Shown: piece by piece, positions 25,126 through 34,070 of the stretch
Numbering within the stretch: position 1 is the stretch's first letter
How the letters are laid out: each line of letters begins with the position of its first letter
Source of the DNA: Candidatus Latescibacterota bacterium
GTDB lineage: Bacteria > Latescibacterota > UBA2968 > UBA8231
Length of the DNA: 64,000 bases
Direction: 5' to 3'
Assembly: GCA_022819745.1 (NCBI GenBank)
Contig: JAJEGS010000008.1
Span: forward strand, 113,242 to 177,241
Program-made: the position numbers and the translations under genes
Notes under the pieces: generated by a model
The model's input: the letters and a program-made list of their open reading frames with translations, nothing else
What the model was told of the DNA's origin: nothing
The model's database searches: none

Positions 25126-28100
25126 CGCGAGAAAGGGCACTGTGCTGGCCGCGCTGCTGAGCCTGTGGGGATGTGCGCCCGAGCCGGTAGCGGAGCGGAG
25201 TGCAGAAAGGCCGGTGCCTGTCGTGCGCTTTGCGGACGTGACGCAAGCGACCGGGCTGGACTTCGTCCACGTGTCCGGTGGCCCGCAGCAGCGCTACATT
25301 TTGGAGGCCATGGGCTCGGGGGTGGCCTTTTTCGACTTTGACGCGGATGGCTGGCTGGATGTGTTTGCCGTCAATGGCACCCGTGCGGAGACCGCGCCGG
25401 AGACGGGCAACCGCCTCTGGCGCAATGCCCTGGGCCTTGACAGTGAGCGGGCATTCGCCGAGGTGACACAAGCGGCCGGGTTGGGGCAAACGGGCTGGGG
25501 CATGGGCTGCGCGGTGGCCGACTACGACAACGACGGCGATCTCGACCTCTACGTCACCTATTGGGGGCCGAACGCGCTTTACCGCAACGAGGGAAACGGC
25601 ACCTTCACCTCCGTAGAAGCGGGTACAGGCGACCGGCGCTGGGGCGCTAGCGCGGCGTTTGGCGATGTGGATTTGGACGGCTGGCTCGATCTCTATGTGG
25701 CCAACTACGTGGACTTCGATCTAAACAATCCGCCCGGCGACGGCCAGCCATGCAGCGGCTGGAAGGGCTTGTCCGTGTTCTGTGGCCCCCACGGCTTGGA
25801 CGGCCAAGCCGACGTGCTCTATCGCAACGAGGGAAACGGCACTTTTGCCGATGTAAGCGCCGCGACTGGAATTGACCAACGGACCTATCTCGGCCTCGGA
25901 GTGCTTTTTACCGACTACGATGGCGATGGGGACCAGGATATCTATATCGCCAACGACTCGACCCCCAACCTGCTCTATCGCAACGACGGCGCTTGGCGGC
26001 TGCGCGAGGTCGGTGCCTTCGCCGGGGTGGCCTACAGCGAGGAGGGGCGCGCCCAAGCTGGCATGGGCATCGATAGCGGCGATTACGATAACGATGGCGA
26101 CTTCGACGTTGTAGTCACCAACTTTTCCGACGATGTCAATACCCTGTACCAAAACTTAGGGAATGGTTCCTTTGCCGATGCCACTTACGCAGCGGGCTTG
26201 GGCGGTGCGGTGCGGCCCTTTTTGGGCTGGAGCACAGCCCTAGCCGATTTTGATTTGGACGGTTGGCTCGACCTCTTCGTCGCCAACGGCCATCTCTACC
26301 CCCAGCTCGAGACCCATCCATTGGGGCTTAGCTATCGTCAGCGCAATCTACTGTACTGGAATCAGGACGGCGTTTTCACGCTAGCCGACCCGGCGGGCCT
26401 AGAAGCTGAACAGGTGAGCCGAGGCACGGCCTTTGGCGACTACGATAACGACGGCGACTTAGACTTGCTCGTCAACAACCTCAACGACCACCTGAGCCTG
26501 CTGCGCAACGACGGCGGCAACCGCAACTACTGGCTGGGATTGGATCTGATCGGCGCGGCGGGGCAACCCGCTGAAGGAGCTAGCGTACGGCTTTGGGCAG
26601 ACGGGCAAGTGCTCGTGCGCCAAGCCAAGCGCGGCTACGGCTATTTGTCTGCCAACGACGGGCGGGTGCTCTTTGGGCTGGGCGGGCTGGCACAAGTGGA
26701 AAAAATCGAGGTCCGCTGGCCGTCGGGGCGAGTACAAGTAGTCGAACAACCGCCCCTCCGGCGCTACTTGGTGCTGCGCGAAGGCGAGGGAGCGGAAATA
26801 GCCCACTACAGCGAGCAGGTGCCGCCGCCAGCGCTGGTGCCCGCGCCGCTGACCGGGCGCACAGACTCCATCGAGTCGGTTGCGTTCAATCCAGATTGGA
26901 CGGCGGAAAAGTACTACGAGCAAGCCACGGCACTATACGGCGAGGGCCGCTACCAAGAAGCGGTGGCCCTGTTGCGGCCAGCGCTCAGGCATTATCCAGA
27001 TGCGGTCCGTCTGCACTACGCGGCTGGCGTGGCACTCTACTCTGGTTTGGGCCGCTACAAGGAAGCAGCCGAGGTGCTAGAGCAGGCTGCGGCACAGGAT
27101 ACTTCGGTCGTCGAGGTAGCCCAGTTGCTGGGGGTCATTTACCTGCGTCTCAATCAGCCCGACCAAGCTGCAACGATACTAACGCGGGCGGCGGCGCTGG
27201 CACCCGAGGACTGGGAAACGCACTACCGACTCGGCCTAGCCCATAACCATCTCGGGGACAGCGCGGCGGCCATTGTCGCCTTTGTCCAAGCGCGAGAGTT
27301 AGCTCCCCAAGAGCCGATGCCCCATTTGCACTTGGCGCGGACCTACCAGCGGTTGGGCCAAGGGCAGGCCGCAGACCAAGCCCTACGCCGCTTCGAGGCG
27401 CTGCAACCGATCAAACAGGAGATCGATCGCTATCGCCAAGCCGTCCGCGTCGATCCCAAGCATCCAGATGCCCACTCAAAGTTGGGGCTGGCGTTGGCGC
27501 GGGCCGGGAGACTGACAGAAGCACAGCAGGCGTTCGAGCGATCGCTGGCACTGGCACCCGATGCCGAGACGCAGACCAATCTGGCCAATGTGCTGCTGCG
27601 CCAAGATGAGACCGAGGCGGCGATAGACCACTACACTCAGGCGTTGGCGCAGAATGCGGAGTTAGCCGAAGCCCACTACGGCTTGGGGATGGCCCACTAC
27701 GCTCGGGGCGAGGCCGCGGAGGCCCTGCGTGCGCTGCGTCGGGCGCTGGCCTTGCGGCCGGATTTTCCCAAGGCGCACATCAATACAGGGGTCTTGCTCG
27801 AAGAGCAGGGTCATCTAGCCGAAGCGCTGGATCACTTTCGCCGTGCGGTTGACCTAGTCCCCGACGATGCTAGGGCGCTCAACAACTTAGTCATCGCGCT
27901 GGCGCGGGCCGGGCGCGTTGACGAGGCGCACAAGGTGCTGGAGCAGGCCCAAGCCCAGCAGGTGGATCTGCCGCTGGCCCGCAAGACGCTGGTGAGGGCG
28001 TTGGTGGCGCTAGCCCAAGCCCAAGCCCAGCAGGGAAAATGGTCTGCGGCCGTTGCCTTTCAGCAGCAGGCCATCGCGCTGACGCCAGTCCAGTTGCGAG

Positions 28101-28147
28101 AGGCACTCCTAAAGCAGTTATCCGCCTATGAGTCGAGTGTGCAATAA
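25115..28147 (+). CDS. CRTAC1-type FG-GAP/ASPIC-UnbV lipoprotein fused to TPR repeats
   Basis: The start is GTG 25115 with GGAGG 6 bases upstream, overlapping the SGNH gene. A lipoprotein-like signal ends at 'LLSLWGCAPEP'. The N-terminal half has seven VCBS/FG-GAP Ca-binding loops ('FDFDADGWLDVF', 'DYDNDGDLDLY', 'DVDLDGWLDLY', 'DYDGDGDQDIY' and others), then an ASPIC/UnbV domain ('GYGYLSANDGRVLFGLGG', 'IEVRWPSGRVQVVEQPP', about residues 500-550). Residues about 600-1000 are eleven or so TPR units. Such proteins are surface beta-propellers of uncertain role. A Ca-dependent adhesion or assembly platform is the best inference. It is a paralogue of the shorter protein at 29880, which lacks the TPR part. 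Confidence 0.85.
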   Translation: MGPNARKGTVLAALLSLWGCAPEPVAERSAERPVPVVRFADVTQATGLDFVHVSGGPQQRYILEAMGSGVAFFDFDADGWLDVFAVNGTRAETAPETGNRLWRNALGLDSERAFAEVTQAAGLGQTGWGMGCAVADYDNDGDLDLYVTYWGPNALYRNEGNGTFTSVEAGTGDRRWGASAAFGDVDLDGWLDLYVANYVDFDLNNPPGDGQPCSGWKGLSVFCGPHGLDGQADVLYRNEGNGTFADVSAATGIDQRTYLGLGVLFTDYDGDGDQDIYIANDSTPNLLYRNDGAWRLREVGAFAGVAYSEEGRAQAGMGIDSGDYDNDGDFDVVVTNFSDDVNTLYQNLGNGSFADATYAAGLGGAVRPFLGWSTALADFDLDGWLDLFVANGHLYPQLETHPLGLSYRQRNLLYWNQDGVFTLADPAGLEAEQVSRGTAFGDYDNDGDLDLLVNNLNDHLSLLRNDGGNRNYWLGLDLIGAAGQPAEGASVRLWADGQVLVRQAKRGYGYLSANDGRVLFGLGGLAQVEKIEVRWPSGRVQVVEQPPLRRYLVLREGEGAEIAHYSEQVPPPALVPAPLTGRTDSIESVAFNPDWTAEKYYEQATALYGEGRYQEAVALLRPALRHYPDAVRLHYAAGVALYSGLGRYKEAAEVLEQAAAQDTSVVEVAQLLGVIYLRLNQPDQAATILTRAAALAPEDWETHYRLGLAHNHLGDSAAAIVAFVQARELAPQEPMPHLHLARTYQRLGQGQAADQALRRFEALQPIKQEIDRYRQAVRVDPKHPDAHSKLGLALARAGRLTEAQQAFERSLALAPDAETQTNLANVLLRQDETEAAIDHYTQALAQNAELAEAHYGLGMAHYARGEAAEALRALRRALALRPDFPKAHINTGVLLEEQGHLAEALDHFRRAVDLVPDDARALNNLVIALARAGRVDEAHKVLEQAQAQQVDLPLARKTLVRALVALAQAQAQQGKWSAAVAFQQQAIALTPVQLREALLKQLSAYESSVQ

Positions 28148-29873
28148 GCTGGGGGAAAATTCTCCATCTCCGTGCGCCGAGGTCGCCGAGCGCGGCCAGT
28201 GGGTGGCATTGACGCTAGTGGCCTTGGTCGCGTGCGGCGTGTACGTCAATGCGCTGGGCAACGAGTTGGTGTACGACGACCGCAAACTGATCCCCGCCAA
28301 TGAGCTGATGCACGATCCGTGGCGAGTGGACCGGATTCTCGCTGGCCGCTATTGGGGCGAGGTCCTGCACTCACACCACTACCGACCGCTGACGGTTTGG
28401 ACGCTGGCGTTTAATTATTGGGTCAACGGGTCCTTGGGGCTGCCCGGCGCACACAGCGTGGGATTCCATCTGGTCAATGCCGCGCTGCACGCGGGGGCTA
28501 GCTGTGCGTTCTTTCTTTTGGGACTGCGGTTGGGTTTGGCCGTCCACGCCTGTCTCGCCGCCGCTCTGCTTTTTGCCGCGCACCCGGTCCACACCGAGGC
28601 CGTGGCGTTTATTACTGGCCGAGCAGAGCCTCTAGCCATGCTCCTAGGCGCGTCCTTTCTGGCCTTGCACCACCGCAGGCAGTGGAAAGGGGCGGGCGGG
28701 CTGTACTGGTTTGCACTACTGAGCAAGGAATCAGCCGCTGTCTATCTCTTCGTCGCTCTGTGGTTGGATATCTGCACTGCGCAGTCGCTTAAAGCGCGCT
28801 GGCGGGCCTACGGCGGATACGGCTTACTATTGATAGGTTGGCTGCTCTTGCGCCAAGCGGCCCTAGGGACAGCCGACAGCGACATTTCCGCGCTCGACAA
28901 TCCCTTGGTGAACGCCGCGCCGCTGGAGCGGGTGTTGACGGCCGCAACCGTGCAATTTGCCTACTTGCGACTGCTGGTCTGGCCGCTGGGACTTTCCTCG
29001 GATTACTCCCATGCTCAGATCCAGTTAGTAAGCAATCCACTGGATTGGGGAGTGGTTGGCTTTTGCGCTGCAGTGCTCATCGTAGCTAGCGCGGCTTGGT
29101 ACTGGTGGCATCGGTCGCCGATGGTCGCCTTTGTCGCAGGGAGCTATGCGATCTTAGCCGCACCGACGAGCAATTTTCTGGTCCTAGTGCCGACCATTAT
29201 GGGCGAACGGCTGATTTACGCGCCGTCAGCCGCGTTTTGCCTGCTGTTAGGTTGGGGCCTCTGGCGACTGGCGCAGCGCTGGGGTTGGGGTCTCTGGACG
29301 GTGGGCTTGGGGTTGCTTTGCAGCTATGCGGTTCTGACAGTGGCACGCAACGCAACATGGGCTGACACCGAGACCTTCTACCGCACGCAGTTCCGATCTG
29401 CCCCCCGCAGTGCTCGGGCGCATCTGGGGATGGGCCGGATGCATGCGGAGGCCGGACGACTCGACAGCGCCCAAATGTATAACCGATCTGCTCTGGCGAT
29501 TTATCCCAACTACGCGATGGCTTGGTACAATCTGGGGCTTGTACAGGTCAAGCAGGGTGCTTGGGACGAAGCACTCCATTCCTATGAGCAGGCCGTCGCC
29601 CTTGAACCGGCCTATTTGAAGGCCTGGTACAATTTGGGTGGGGTCCATCTGCAGCGGGGCGAGTGGTCTGAGGCACTGAAGGCGTTCGAGCGGATGCTGG
29701 CCCTAGACCCGGAAAATGCCGGTGCGTGGAATGGCGTGGGCGTGGTCCGCATTCGCCAAGGGAAGCTAACCGAGGCGGCACGAGCTTTTGCCCGGGTGCT
29801 CGTGGCCGATCCCGACCACGAGCAGGCCCGGCACTATCTAGCACAGGTGCAAGAACGGCTGCGAAAGCAATAG
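28128..29873 (+). CDS. TMTC-like membrane protein with C-terminal TPR repeats (second copy)
   Basis: This 581-residue protein overlaps the end of the CRTAC1-TPR gene by 20 bases. It has an N-terminal transmembrane helix followed by 'NALGNELVYDDRKLIPANEL', the acidic loop signature shared with its paralogue at 16594. A set of 8-9 more hydrophobic segments includes 'AAHPVHTEAVAFITGRAE', characteristic of TMTC/DUF1736 proteins. TPR units fill about 420-575 ('AWYNLGLVQVKQGAWDEALH', 'AWYNLGGVHLQRGEWSEALK'). It probably acts with the SGNH and CRTAC1 proteins of the same operon in surface glycosylation or assembly. Exact start uncertain: the ATG lies in the overlap with a weak ribosome binding site. 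It is convergent with 29880 at 6 bases. Confidence 0.75.
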   Translation: MSRVCNKLGENSPSPCAEVAERGQWVALTLVALVACGVYVNALGNELVYDDRKLIPANELMHDPWRVDRILAGRYWGEVLHSHHYRPLTVWTLAFNYWVNGSLGLPGAHSVGFHLVNAALHAGASCAFFLLGLRLGLAVHACLAAALLFAAHPVHTEAVAFITGRAEPLAMLLGASFLALHHRRQWKGAGGLYWFALLSKESAAVYLFVALWLDICTAQSLKARWRAYGGYGLLLIGWLLLRQAALGTADSDISALDNPLVNAAPLERVLTAATVQFAYLRLLVWPLGLSSDYSHAQIQLVSNPLDWGVVGFCAAVLIVASAAWYWWHRSPMVAFVAGSYAILAAPTSNFLVLVPTIMGERLIYAPSAAFCLLLGWGLWRLAQRWGWGLWTVGLGLLCSYAVLTVARNATWADTETFYRTQFRSAPRSARAHLGMGRMHAEAGRLDSAQMYNRSALAIYPNYAMAWYNLGLVQVKQGAWDEALHSYEQAVALEPAYLKAWYNLGGVHLQRGEWSEALKAFERMLALDPENAGAWNGVGVVRIRQGKLTEAARAFARVLVADPDHEQARHYLAQVQERLRKQ

Positions 29874-29879
29874 GCGGCC

Positions 29880-31520
29880 CTAAGGTCCCGGCTCTTCTAC
29901 TGTTAAGAACTGGTTGGCGGCTACGTCCTCAAGGCGCTGGACGCGCCCCGAGGGCCAGCGAATCTCGACCCAATCGACTGCCTGATTGAATCCCAAACCA
30001 AAGTGGACGCGCCCGTCGCTGTGCGCGAGAAAACTGCCGCCGCTGACAATCTCCGTGGTCTGCTCGACCCCGCCGCTGGCGATGGTGACTTTCGCCCCTA
30101 GGCCACCACCGACCAAGCGCAGGCTCAGCCAGTTGCGCTGGTTGCCGCCGTCGTTGCGCAAAAGTTGCGGCGGCCCGTCGAGATTGAAGACCAAGACATC
30201 TACATCCCCATCGTTGTCGTAGTCCCCCTTGGCGGCACCGCGACTGACGGCGGGGCGGCTCACATCCCCGGCTGCGACTTCTGCGAAGCGGTAGGCACTG
30301 GCCGGGCCCTGATTGGCAAAAAGTTGGTTGGGTTCGGCGTAGCCATCGGGCGCAAGGTGCCGAATCTGGGGGTAGACGTGCCCATTGGCTACAAAAAGGT
30401 CTTGGTCTTGATCGTTGTCGTAGTCGAAAAAGAACGTGCCAAAGGATAGGTGAGGCAGGCTCGGCTCGGCGAGGCCAGCCGCGGCGCTAACCACTGCGAA
30501 ACGGCCATCGCCTTGATTGCCATAGAGAGTGTTGTAGTCGTCCTCAAAGTGGGTGACCAACAAGTCGCCATCACCATCGCCATCGTAGTCCCCATACGCG
30601 ATGCCCATGCCAGCCTGTGCGCCCCCCTCGGCGCTGAGGGCAGCCCCGGCCTCCACGCCGACGTCGCGGAACTGGCCGTTGCCCTCGTTGCGATAGAGAA
30701 AATTGGGTGCCGAGTCATTGGCCACATAGAGGTCTGGGTCGCCATCCCCGTCGTAGTCGCAAAAAAGGGCGCTCAGGCCGTAGGTAGGCGCGAATTGGCC
30801 GGCCTTGGCTTGGCGGGTGACGTCGCGGAATTGGCCATTGCCCTCATTCCGGTAGAGGACATCCTGCGCCCCGGGGAGGCCGAGTGGTCCGGCGAACACG
30901 AGGACTCCCTTCCACATGCCGCCTCGGGGAGGAACGCGCTCGGGCGCAAATTGTAGATACTGGGCGACGTAGAGGTCCGGGTCGCCATCCCCGTCGTAGT
31001 CGCCGAAGCTAGCACCCGTGCTCCAGCCCGCCAGATCGACGCCAGCGGCTTGGCCGACGTCGCGGAATTGGCCGTTGCCCTCGTTCCGGTAGAGGACGTT
31101 GGGGCCGTAATTGGTCACATAGAGGTCTAGGTCGCCGTCTTGGTCGTAGTCGGCCGCTGTGCAGCCCATGCCCCAACCTGTATCGCCGACCCCGGCTGTG
31201 CGGGTATAGTTCGCAAAGGTGCCGTCGCCCATGTTGCGGTAGAGGGCATTGGCTGGGGCCGTGGCCGGGTCGGGATAGCCTTCCAGGCGCGAGCCGTTGA
31301 CCAAGTAGATGTCGAGCCAGCCATCGCCGTCGTAGTCGAGGAAAGCACCACCTCCGCCCTTGGCCTCAATGATGTAGTTTTTGACTCGGCCACCCGAGTG
31401 CATGCGGAAATCCAAGCCGCACGCTACAGTAACGTCGGTGAAGCGCACTGGGGTGAGGTCTGGTTCGGGGGCGCAGGCCGCCAAGACCAGCAGGGCATAG
31501 GCGCAAGTACTAGGGCGCAT
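29880..31520 (-). CDS. CRTAC1-type FG-GAP/ASPIC-UnbV lipoprotein
   Basis: This 546-residue protein has a lipobox-like 'LVLAACAPEP' (Cys about 16). Seven VCBS/FG-GAP loops follow ('DYDGDGWLDIY', 'DYDQDGDLDLY', 'DYDGDGDPDLY' twice, 'DYDGDGDGDLL', 'DYDNDQDQDLF', 'DYDNDGDVDVL'), then a C-terminal ASPIC/UnbV domain ('SDGRVHFGLGFNQAVDW', 'IRWPSGRVQRLED'). It has the same domain core as 25115 but no TPR tail. The repeated 'LYRNEGNGQFRDV' units make the DNA internally repetitive. It overlaps the upstream SUMF1-like gene by 11 bases, so the two are cotranscribed. Surface localisation is inferred; no enzyme activity is known for this family. Confidence 0.85.
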   Translation of the reverse strand: MRPSTCAYALLVLAACAPEPDLTPVRFTDVTVACGLDFRMHSGGRVKNYIIEAKGGGGAFLDYDGDGWLDIYLVNGSRLEGYPDPATAPANALYRNMGDGTFANYTRTAGVGDTGWGMGCTAADYDQDGDLDLYVTNYGPNVLYRNEGNGQFRDVGQAAGVDLAGWSTGASFGDYDGDGDPDLYVAQYLQFAPERVPPRGGMWKGVLVFAGPLGLPGAQDVLYRNEGNGQFRDVTRQAKAGQFAPTYGLSALFCDYDGDGDPDLYVANDSAPNFLYRNEGNGQFRDVGVEAGAALSAEGGAQAGMGIAYGDYDGDGDGDLLVTHFEDDYNTLYGNQGDGRFAVVSAAAGLAEPSLPHLSFGTFFFDYDNDQDQDLFVANGHVYPQIRHLAPDGYAEPNQLFANQGPASAYRFAEVAAGDVSRPAVSRGAAKGDYDNDGDVDVLVFNLDGPPQLLRNDGGNQRNWLSLRLVGGGLGAKVTIASGGVEQTTEIVSGGSFLAHSDGRVHFGLGFNQAVDWVEIRWPSGRVQRLEDVAANQFLTVEEPGP

Positions 31521-32286
31521 GGGAACGGGCGCAGCGGAAACCGATATAGGGGCTGCGCTCTACGGGCAAAACCTCAAAGCGGTTGATGCTGCGCAATACC
31601 GGTCCTGGGTTAATCCACGAGCCGCCGCGCAGGACCTTGAAGCGGCCCGTCTCCGGCCCTTGCGGGTCTTTAGTCGGGCCGGTGGCATAGTAGTTGGCGT
31701 CGTACCAGTCAGCGCACCACTCCCAGACGTTACCGGCCATGTCGAGCGCACCGTATGGGCTGGCTCCCGAGGGAAAAGAGCCGACGGGTGCCAGTTGTTC
31801 GTACCCATCTTCTGCGCCCCAAACATTGGCGCGTCCTGCTGCAAACTTCGCACCCCAAGGCCAGAGCCGACCGTCACTGCCGCGCGCGCTTTTTTCCCAC
31901 TCGGCTTCGGTGGGCAGCCGTCTGCCGCGCCAAGCGCAATACGCGTGAGCATCTTGCCAGCTAACATAGACGACCGGATGGGTTGGGTCGGCTGTTGAGT
32001 CGGGCCCGTAGGGCTGACGCCAGTTAATGCTGTCGGCCTTTTCAGCCCCGCTTTTTTCAGCCTCGGTTTGGTAGCCAGTGGCCGCGACAAAGGCGGCGAA
32101 GCGGGCGTTGGTGACCTCGTAGCGGTCGATGGAAAAGGCGTTCAGATAGACTTGGCGGCTGGGCTTTTCGTCGGTGGCTCGCGGGTGGTCAATGCCCATG
32201 GTGAAGGGCCCGGCTGGCACGACGACCTCTTCGGCGGCAACGGGTGCCGTCAGGAGCAAGGCCGATAGGAGGCGCGAAATCCGCAT
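31510..32286 (-). CDS. SUMF1/FGE-fold protein lacking the catalytic cysteines
   Basis: This 258-residue protein has a signal peptide (residues 1-18) and then a complete formylglycine-generating-enzyme fold: 'VVVPAGPFTMGIDHPRATDE', 'VYVSWQDAHAYCAWRGRRLP', 'EAEWEKSARG', 'DMAGNVWEWCADWY', 'VLRGGSWINPG' and 'GFRCARS'. In true FGE the segment after 'RGGS' carries two Cys (C-x3-Y-C type). Here it reads 'WINPGPVLRSINRF' and has neither. It is therefore unlikely to make formylglycine and belongs with the non-catalytic or alternative SUMF1-like proteins. It overlaps the CRTAC1-type gene by 11 bases, suggesting a joint envelope function. The sulfatase at 59343 must be matured by another enzyme. Confidence 0.82.
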   Translation of the reverse strand: MRISRLLSALLLTAPVAAEEVVVPAGPFTMGIDHPRATDEKPSRQVYLNAFSIDRYEVTNARFAAFVAATGYQTEAEKSGAEKADSINWRQPYGPDSTADPTHPVVYVSWQDAHAYCAWRGRRLPTEAEWEKSARGSDGRLWPWGAKFAAGRANVWGAEDGYEQLAPVGSFPSGASPYGALDMAGNVWEWCADWYDANYYATGPTKDPQGPETGRFKVLRGGSWINPGPVLRSINRFEVLPVERSPYIGFRCARSHAP

Positions 32287-32304
32287 GCGCGGCTGGGGGT
32301 GTAG

Positions 32305-33978
32305 CTAGCCCTTCTGCATCCGCGCCCAAGTGTCGCGCAAGGTGACGGTGCGGTTGAAGACGGGCGAGTCTGGCGCGTGATCCTCGCGGTCGGCGCAGAA
32401 GTAGCCGAGCCGCTCAAACTGGCAGGATTCCCCTGGGGCCATGTCGGCGAGGGACGGCTCTAGATAGCAGGGGTTGAGGACTTTGAGTGCGTCTGGGTTG
32501 AGATTGTCCAGCCAGGTGCCCCCGGGCGGGGCTTCAAGCGGGTTTTCGACTTTGAAGAGTCGGTCGTAGAGCCGCACCTCGGCTGGGACTGCGTGGGGAA
32601 CCGAGACCCAGTGCAGGGTGGCCTTGACCTTGCGGCCATCGGGTGCGTTGCCGCCGCGCGTGGCCGGGTCGTACGTGCAGCGCAGCTCGACGATCTCGCC
32701 ATTGTCGTCTTTGACGACTTCGGTACAGGTGATGAAATAGGCGTAGCGCAGGCGGATCTCGCGGCCCGGAGCGAGGCGGAAAAACTTGCGCGGCGGGTCT
32801 TCCATAAAGTCCTCGCGCTCGATGTAGAGGTGCCGCGAAAAGGGGATGGAGCGGGTGCCGGCGCTGTCGTCTTCTGGGTTGTTGATGGCCGTTAGCATCT
32901 CGCTTTGGTTCTCTGGGTAGTTTTCAATTACTACCTTGAGCGGATTGAGCACGGCCATGCGCCGGGGTGCGGTCTGATTGAGTTGATCGCGGATGCAGTA
33001 TTCGAGGAGGGCGATGTCGATGTTGTTGCCGCGTTTGGCAATGCCAGCTTCTGTCCAGAAGCGGCGGATGGCCTCTGGTGGATACCCCAAGCGGCGCAGG
33101 CCGCGCAGGGTGTAGAGCCGAGGATCGTCCCAACCGGCGACGAGATTCTGCTCGATGAGCTGCAGGATGTAGCGCTTGGAGAGGACGGTGTAGGTGATGT
33201 TGCCGCGGGCATACTCGATTTGGCGCGAGGGGAAGATGCCGAGTTTTTCGATGAACCAGTCGTAGAGCGGTCGGTTGTTGGTAAATTCGTCCGAGCACAG
33301 CGAATGCGTAACGCCCTCGATGGCGTCGCTCTGGCCGTGTGCCCAGTCGTACATGGGATAAATGCACCACGCATCGCCGGTGCGGTGGTGGGCGGTGTGC
33401 ATGATGCGGTACATGACGGGGTCGCGCAGGTTGATGTTGGGCGCGGCCATGTCGATTTTGGCGCGCAACACGCGGCTGCCATCGGGGAATGCGCCGTCTT
33501 TCATCTGGTCGAATAGGTCGAGGTTTTCTTCGATGGAGCGGTCGCGGTACGGGCTATTTTTGCCCGGCTCGGTGAGCGTGCCGCGATTTTCCCGAATCTC
33601 GTCCGCAGTCTGGTCATCTACGTACGCCAAGCCCTTTTTGATGAGCGCGACGGCCCAGTCGTAGAGCTGGCCGAAATAGTCGGAAGCGTAGTACGGCTGC
33701 GGCCCCCAGTCGAAGCCGAGCCAGCGAATGTCCTCCTGCATGGAGTCCACGTATTCCTGCTCTTCGCGGGTGGGGTTGGTGTCGTCGTAGCGGAGGTTGC
33801 ACTGGCCTTCGTAGGAGGCGGCAATGCCGAAATTGACGCAGATCGCCTTGGCGTGGCCGATGTGCAGGTGCGCATTAGGCTCTGGTGGGAAGCGGGTGAT
33901 GACGCGGTCGTAGCGGCCGTTTTCGAGATCGACGTCAATGGCTTCGCGGATGAAGTCGCGGTTTTTGTCCGTGCTCAT
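32305..33978 (-). CDS. glnS: glutaminyl-tRNA synthetase
   Basis: ATG 33978 follows AGAGGAA and gives 557 residues, the usual length for bacterial GlnRS (E. coli 554). The class I signature is '[15 protein letters not shown]' with HIGH at residues 39-42. The KMSKS loop is 'VLSKR', as is usual in GlnRS. The catalytic core has '[18 protein letters not shown]' and '[19 protein letters not shown]', and the C-terminal beta-barrel anticodon domain includes '[20 protein letters not shown]'. It charges tRNA-Gln directly. An in-frame extension to 34173 has no homologous features and is rejected. It lies 18 bases from the SUMF1-like gene on the same strand. Presence of glnS indicates that this lineage does not rely only on the transamidation route. 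Confidence 0.95.
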   Translation of the reverse strand: MSTDKNRDFIREAIDVDLENGRYDRVITRFPPEPNAHLHIGHAKAICVNFGIAASYEGQCNLRYDDTNPTREEQEYVDSMQEDIRWLGFDWGPQPYYASDYFGQLYDWAVALIKKGLAYVDDQTADEIRENRGTLTEPGKNSPYRDRSIEENLDLFDQMKDGAFPDGSRVLRAKIDMAAPNINLRDPVMYRIMHTAHHRTGDAWCIYPMYDWAHGQSDAIEGVTHSLCSDEFTNNRPLYDWFIEKLGIFPSRQIEYARGNITYTVLSKRYILQLIEQNLVAGWDDPRLYTLRGLRRLGYPPEAIRRFWTEAGIAKRGNNIDIALLEYCIRDQLNQTAPRRMAVLNPLKVVIENYPENQSEMLTAINNPEDDSAGTRSIPFSRHLYIEREDFMEDPPRKFFRLAPGREIRLRYAYFITCTEVVKDDNGEIVELRCTYDPATRGGNAPDGRKVKATLHWVSVPHAVPAEVRLYDRLFKVENPLEAPPGGTWLDNLNPDALKVLNPCYLEPSLADMAPGESCQFERLGYFCADREDHAPDSPVFNRTVTLRDTWARMQKG

Positions 33979-34041
33979 GTTTCCTCTGTGGCTGTTTGCA
34001 GCGTAACAAATAAAGGATAGGGCAAATGATCCCAGCGGCAA

Positions 34042-34070
34042 GTAGGGGGCGGTTTCAAACCGCCCCCTAC
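34042..34070. repeat. perfect 14-bp stem palindrome, REP-like, overlapping a stop codon
   Basis: The arm GTAGGGGGCGGTTT (34042-34055) is exactly complementary to 34057-34070, separated by one base. The stop codon of the sugar isomerase gene (34067-34069) is inside the right arm. There is no following T-run, so it is not a standard terminator. The sequence type (GTAGGGG...CCCCTAC) resembles REP-like palindromes scattered in many genomes, but only one copy was seen here. Confidence 0.6.

Noticed and set aside
25300..31400. Near-identical DNA stretches in the two CRTAC1-type genes as possible insertion elements
   Set aside because: They come from repeated Asp/Asn-rich Ca-binding loops within each protein and are explained by the FG-GAP repeats.
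31510..32286. Reading the SUMF1-like protein as the sulfatase-activating enzyme
   Set aside because: The catalytic cysteine positions after 'RGGS' are not cysteine, so the obvious functional link to the sulfatase does not hold.
32905..33516. 203-codon frame on the plus strand
   Set aside because: Antisense to glnS, whose full set of synthetase motifs is secure.
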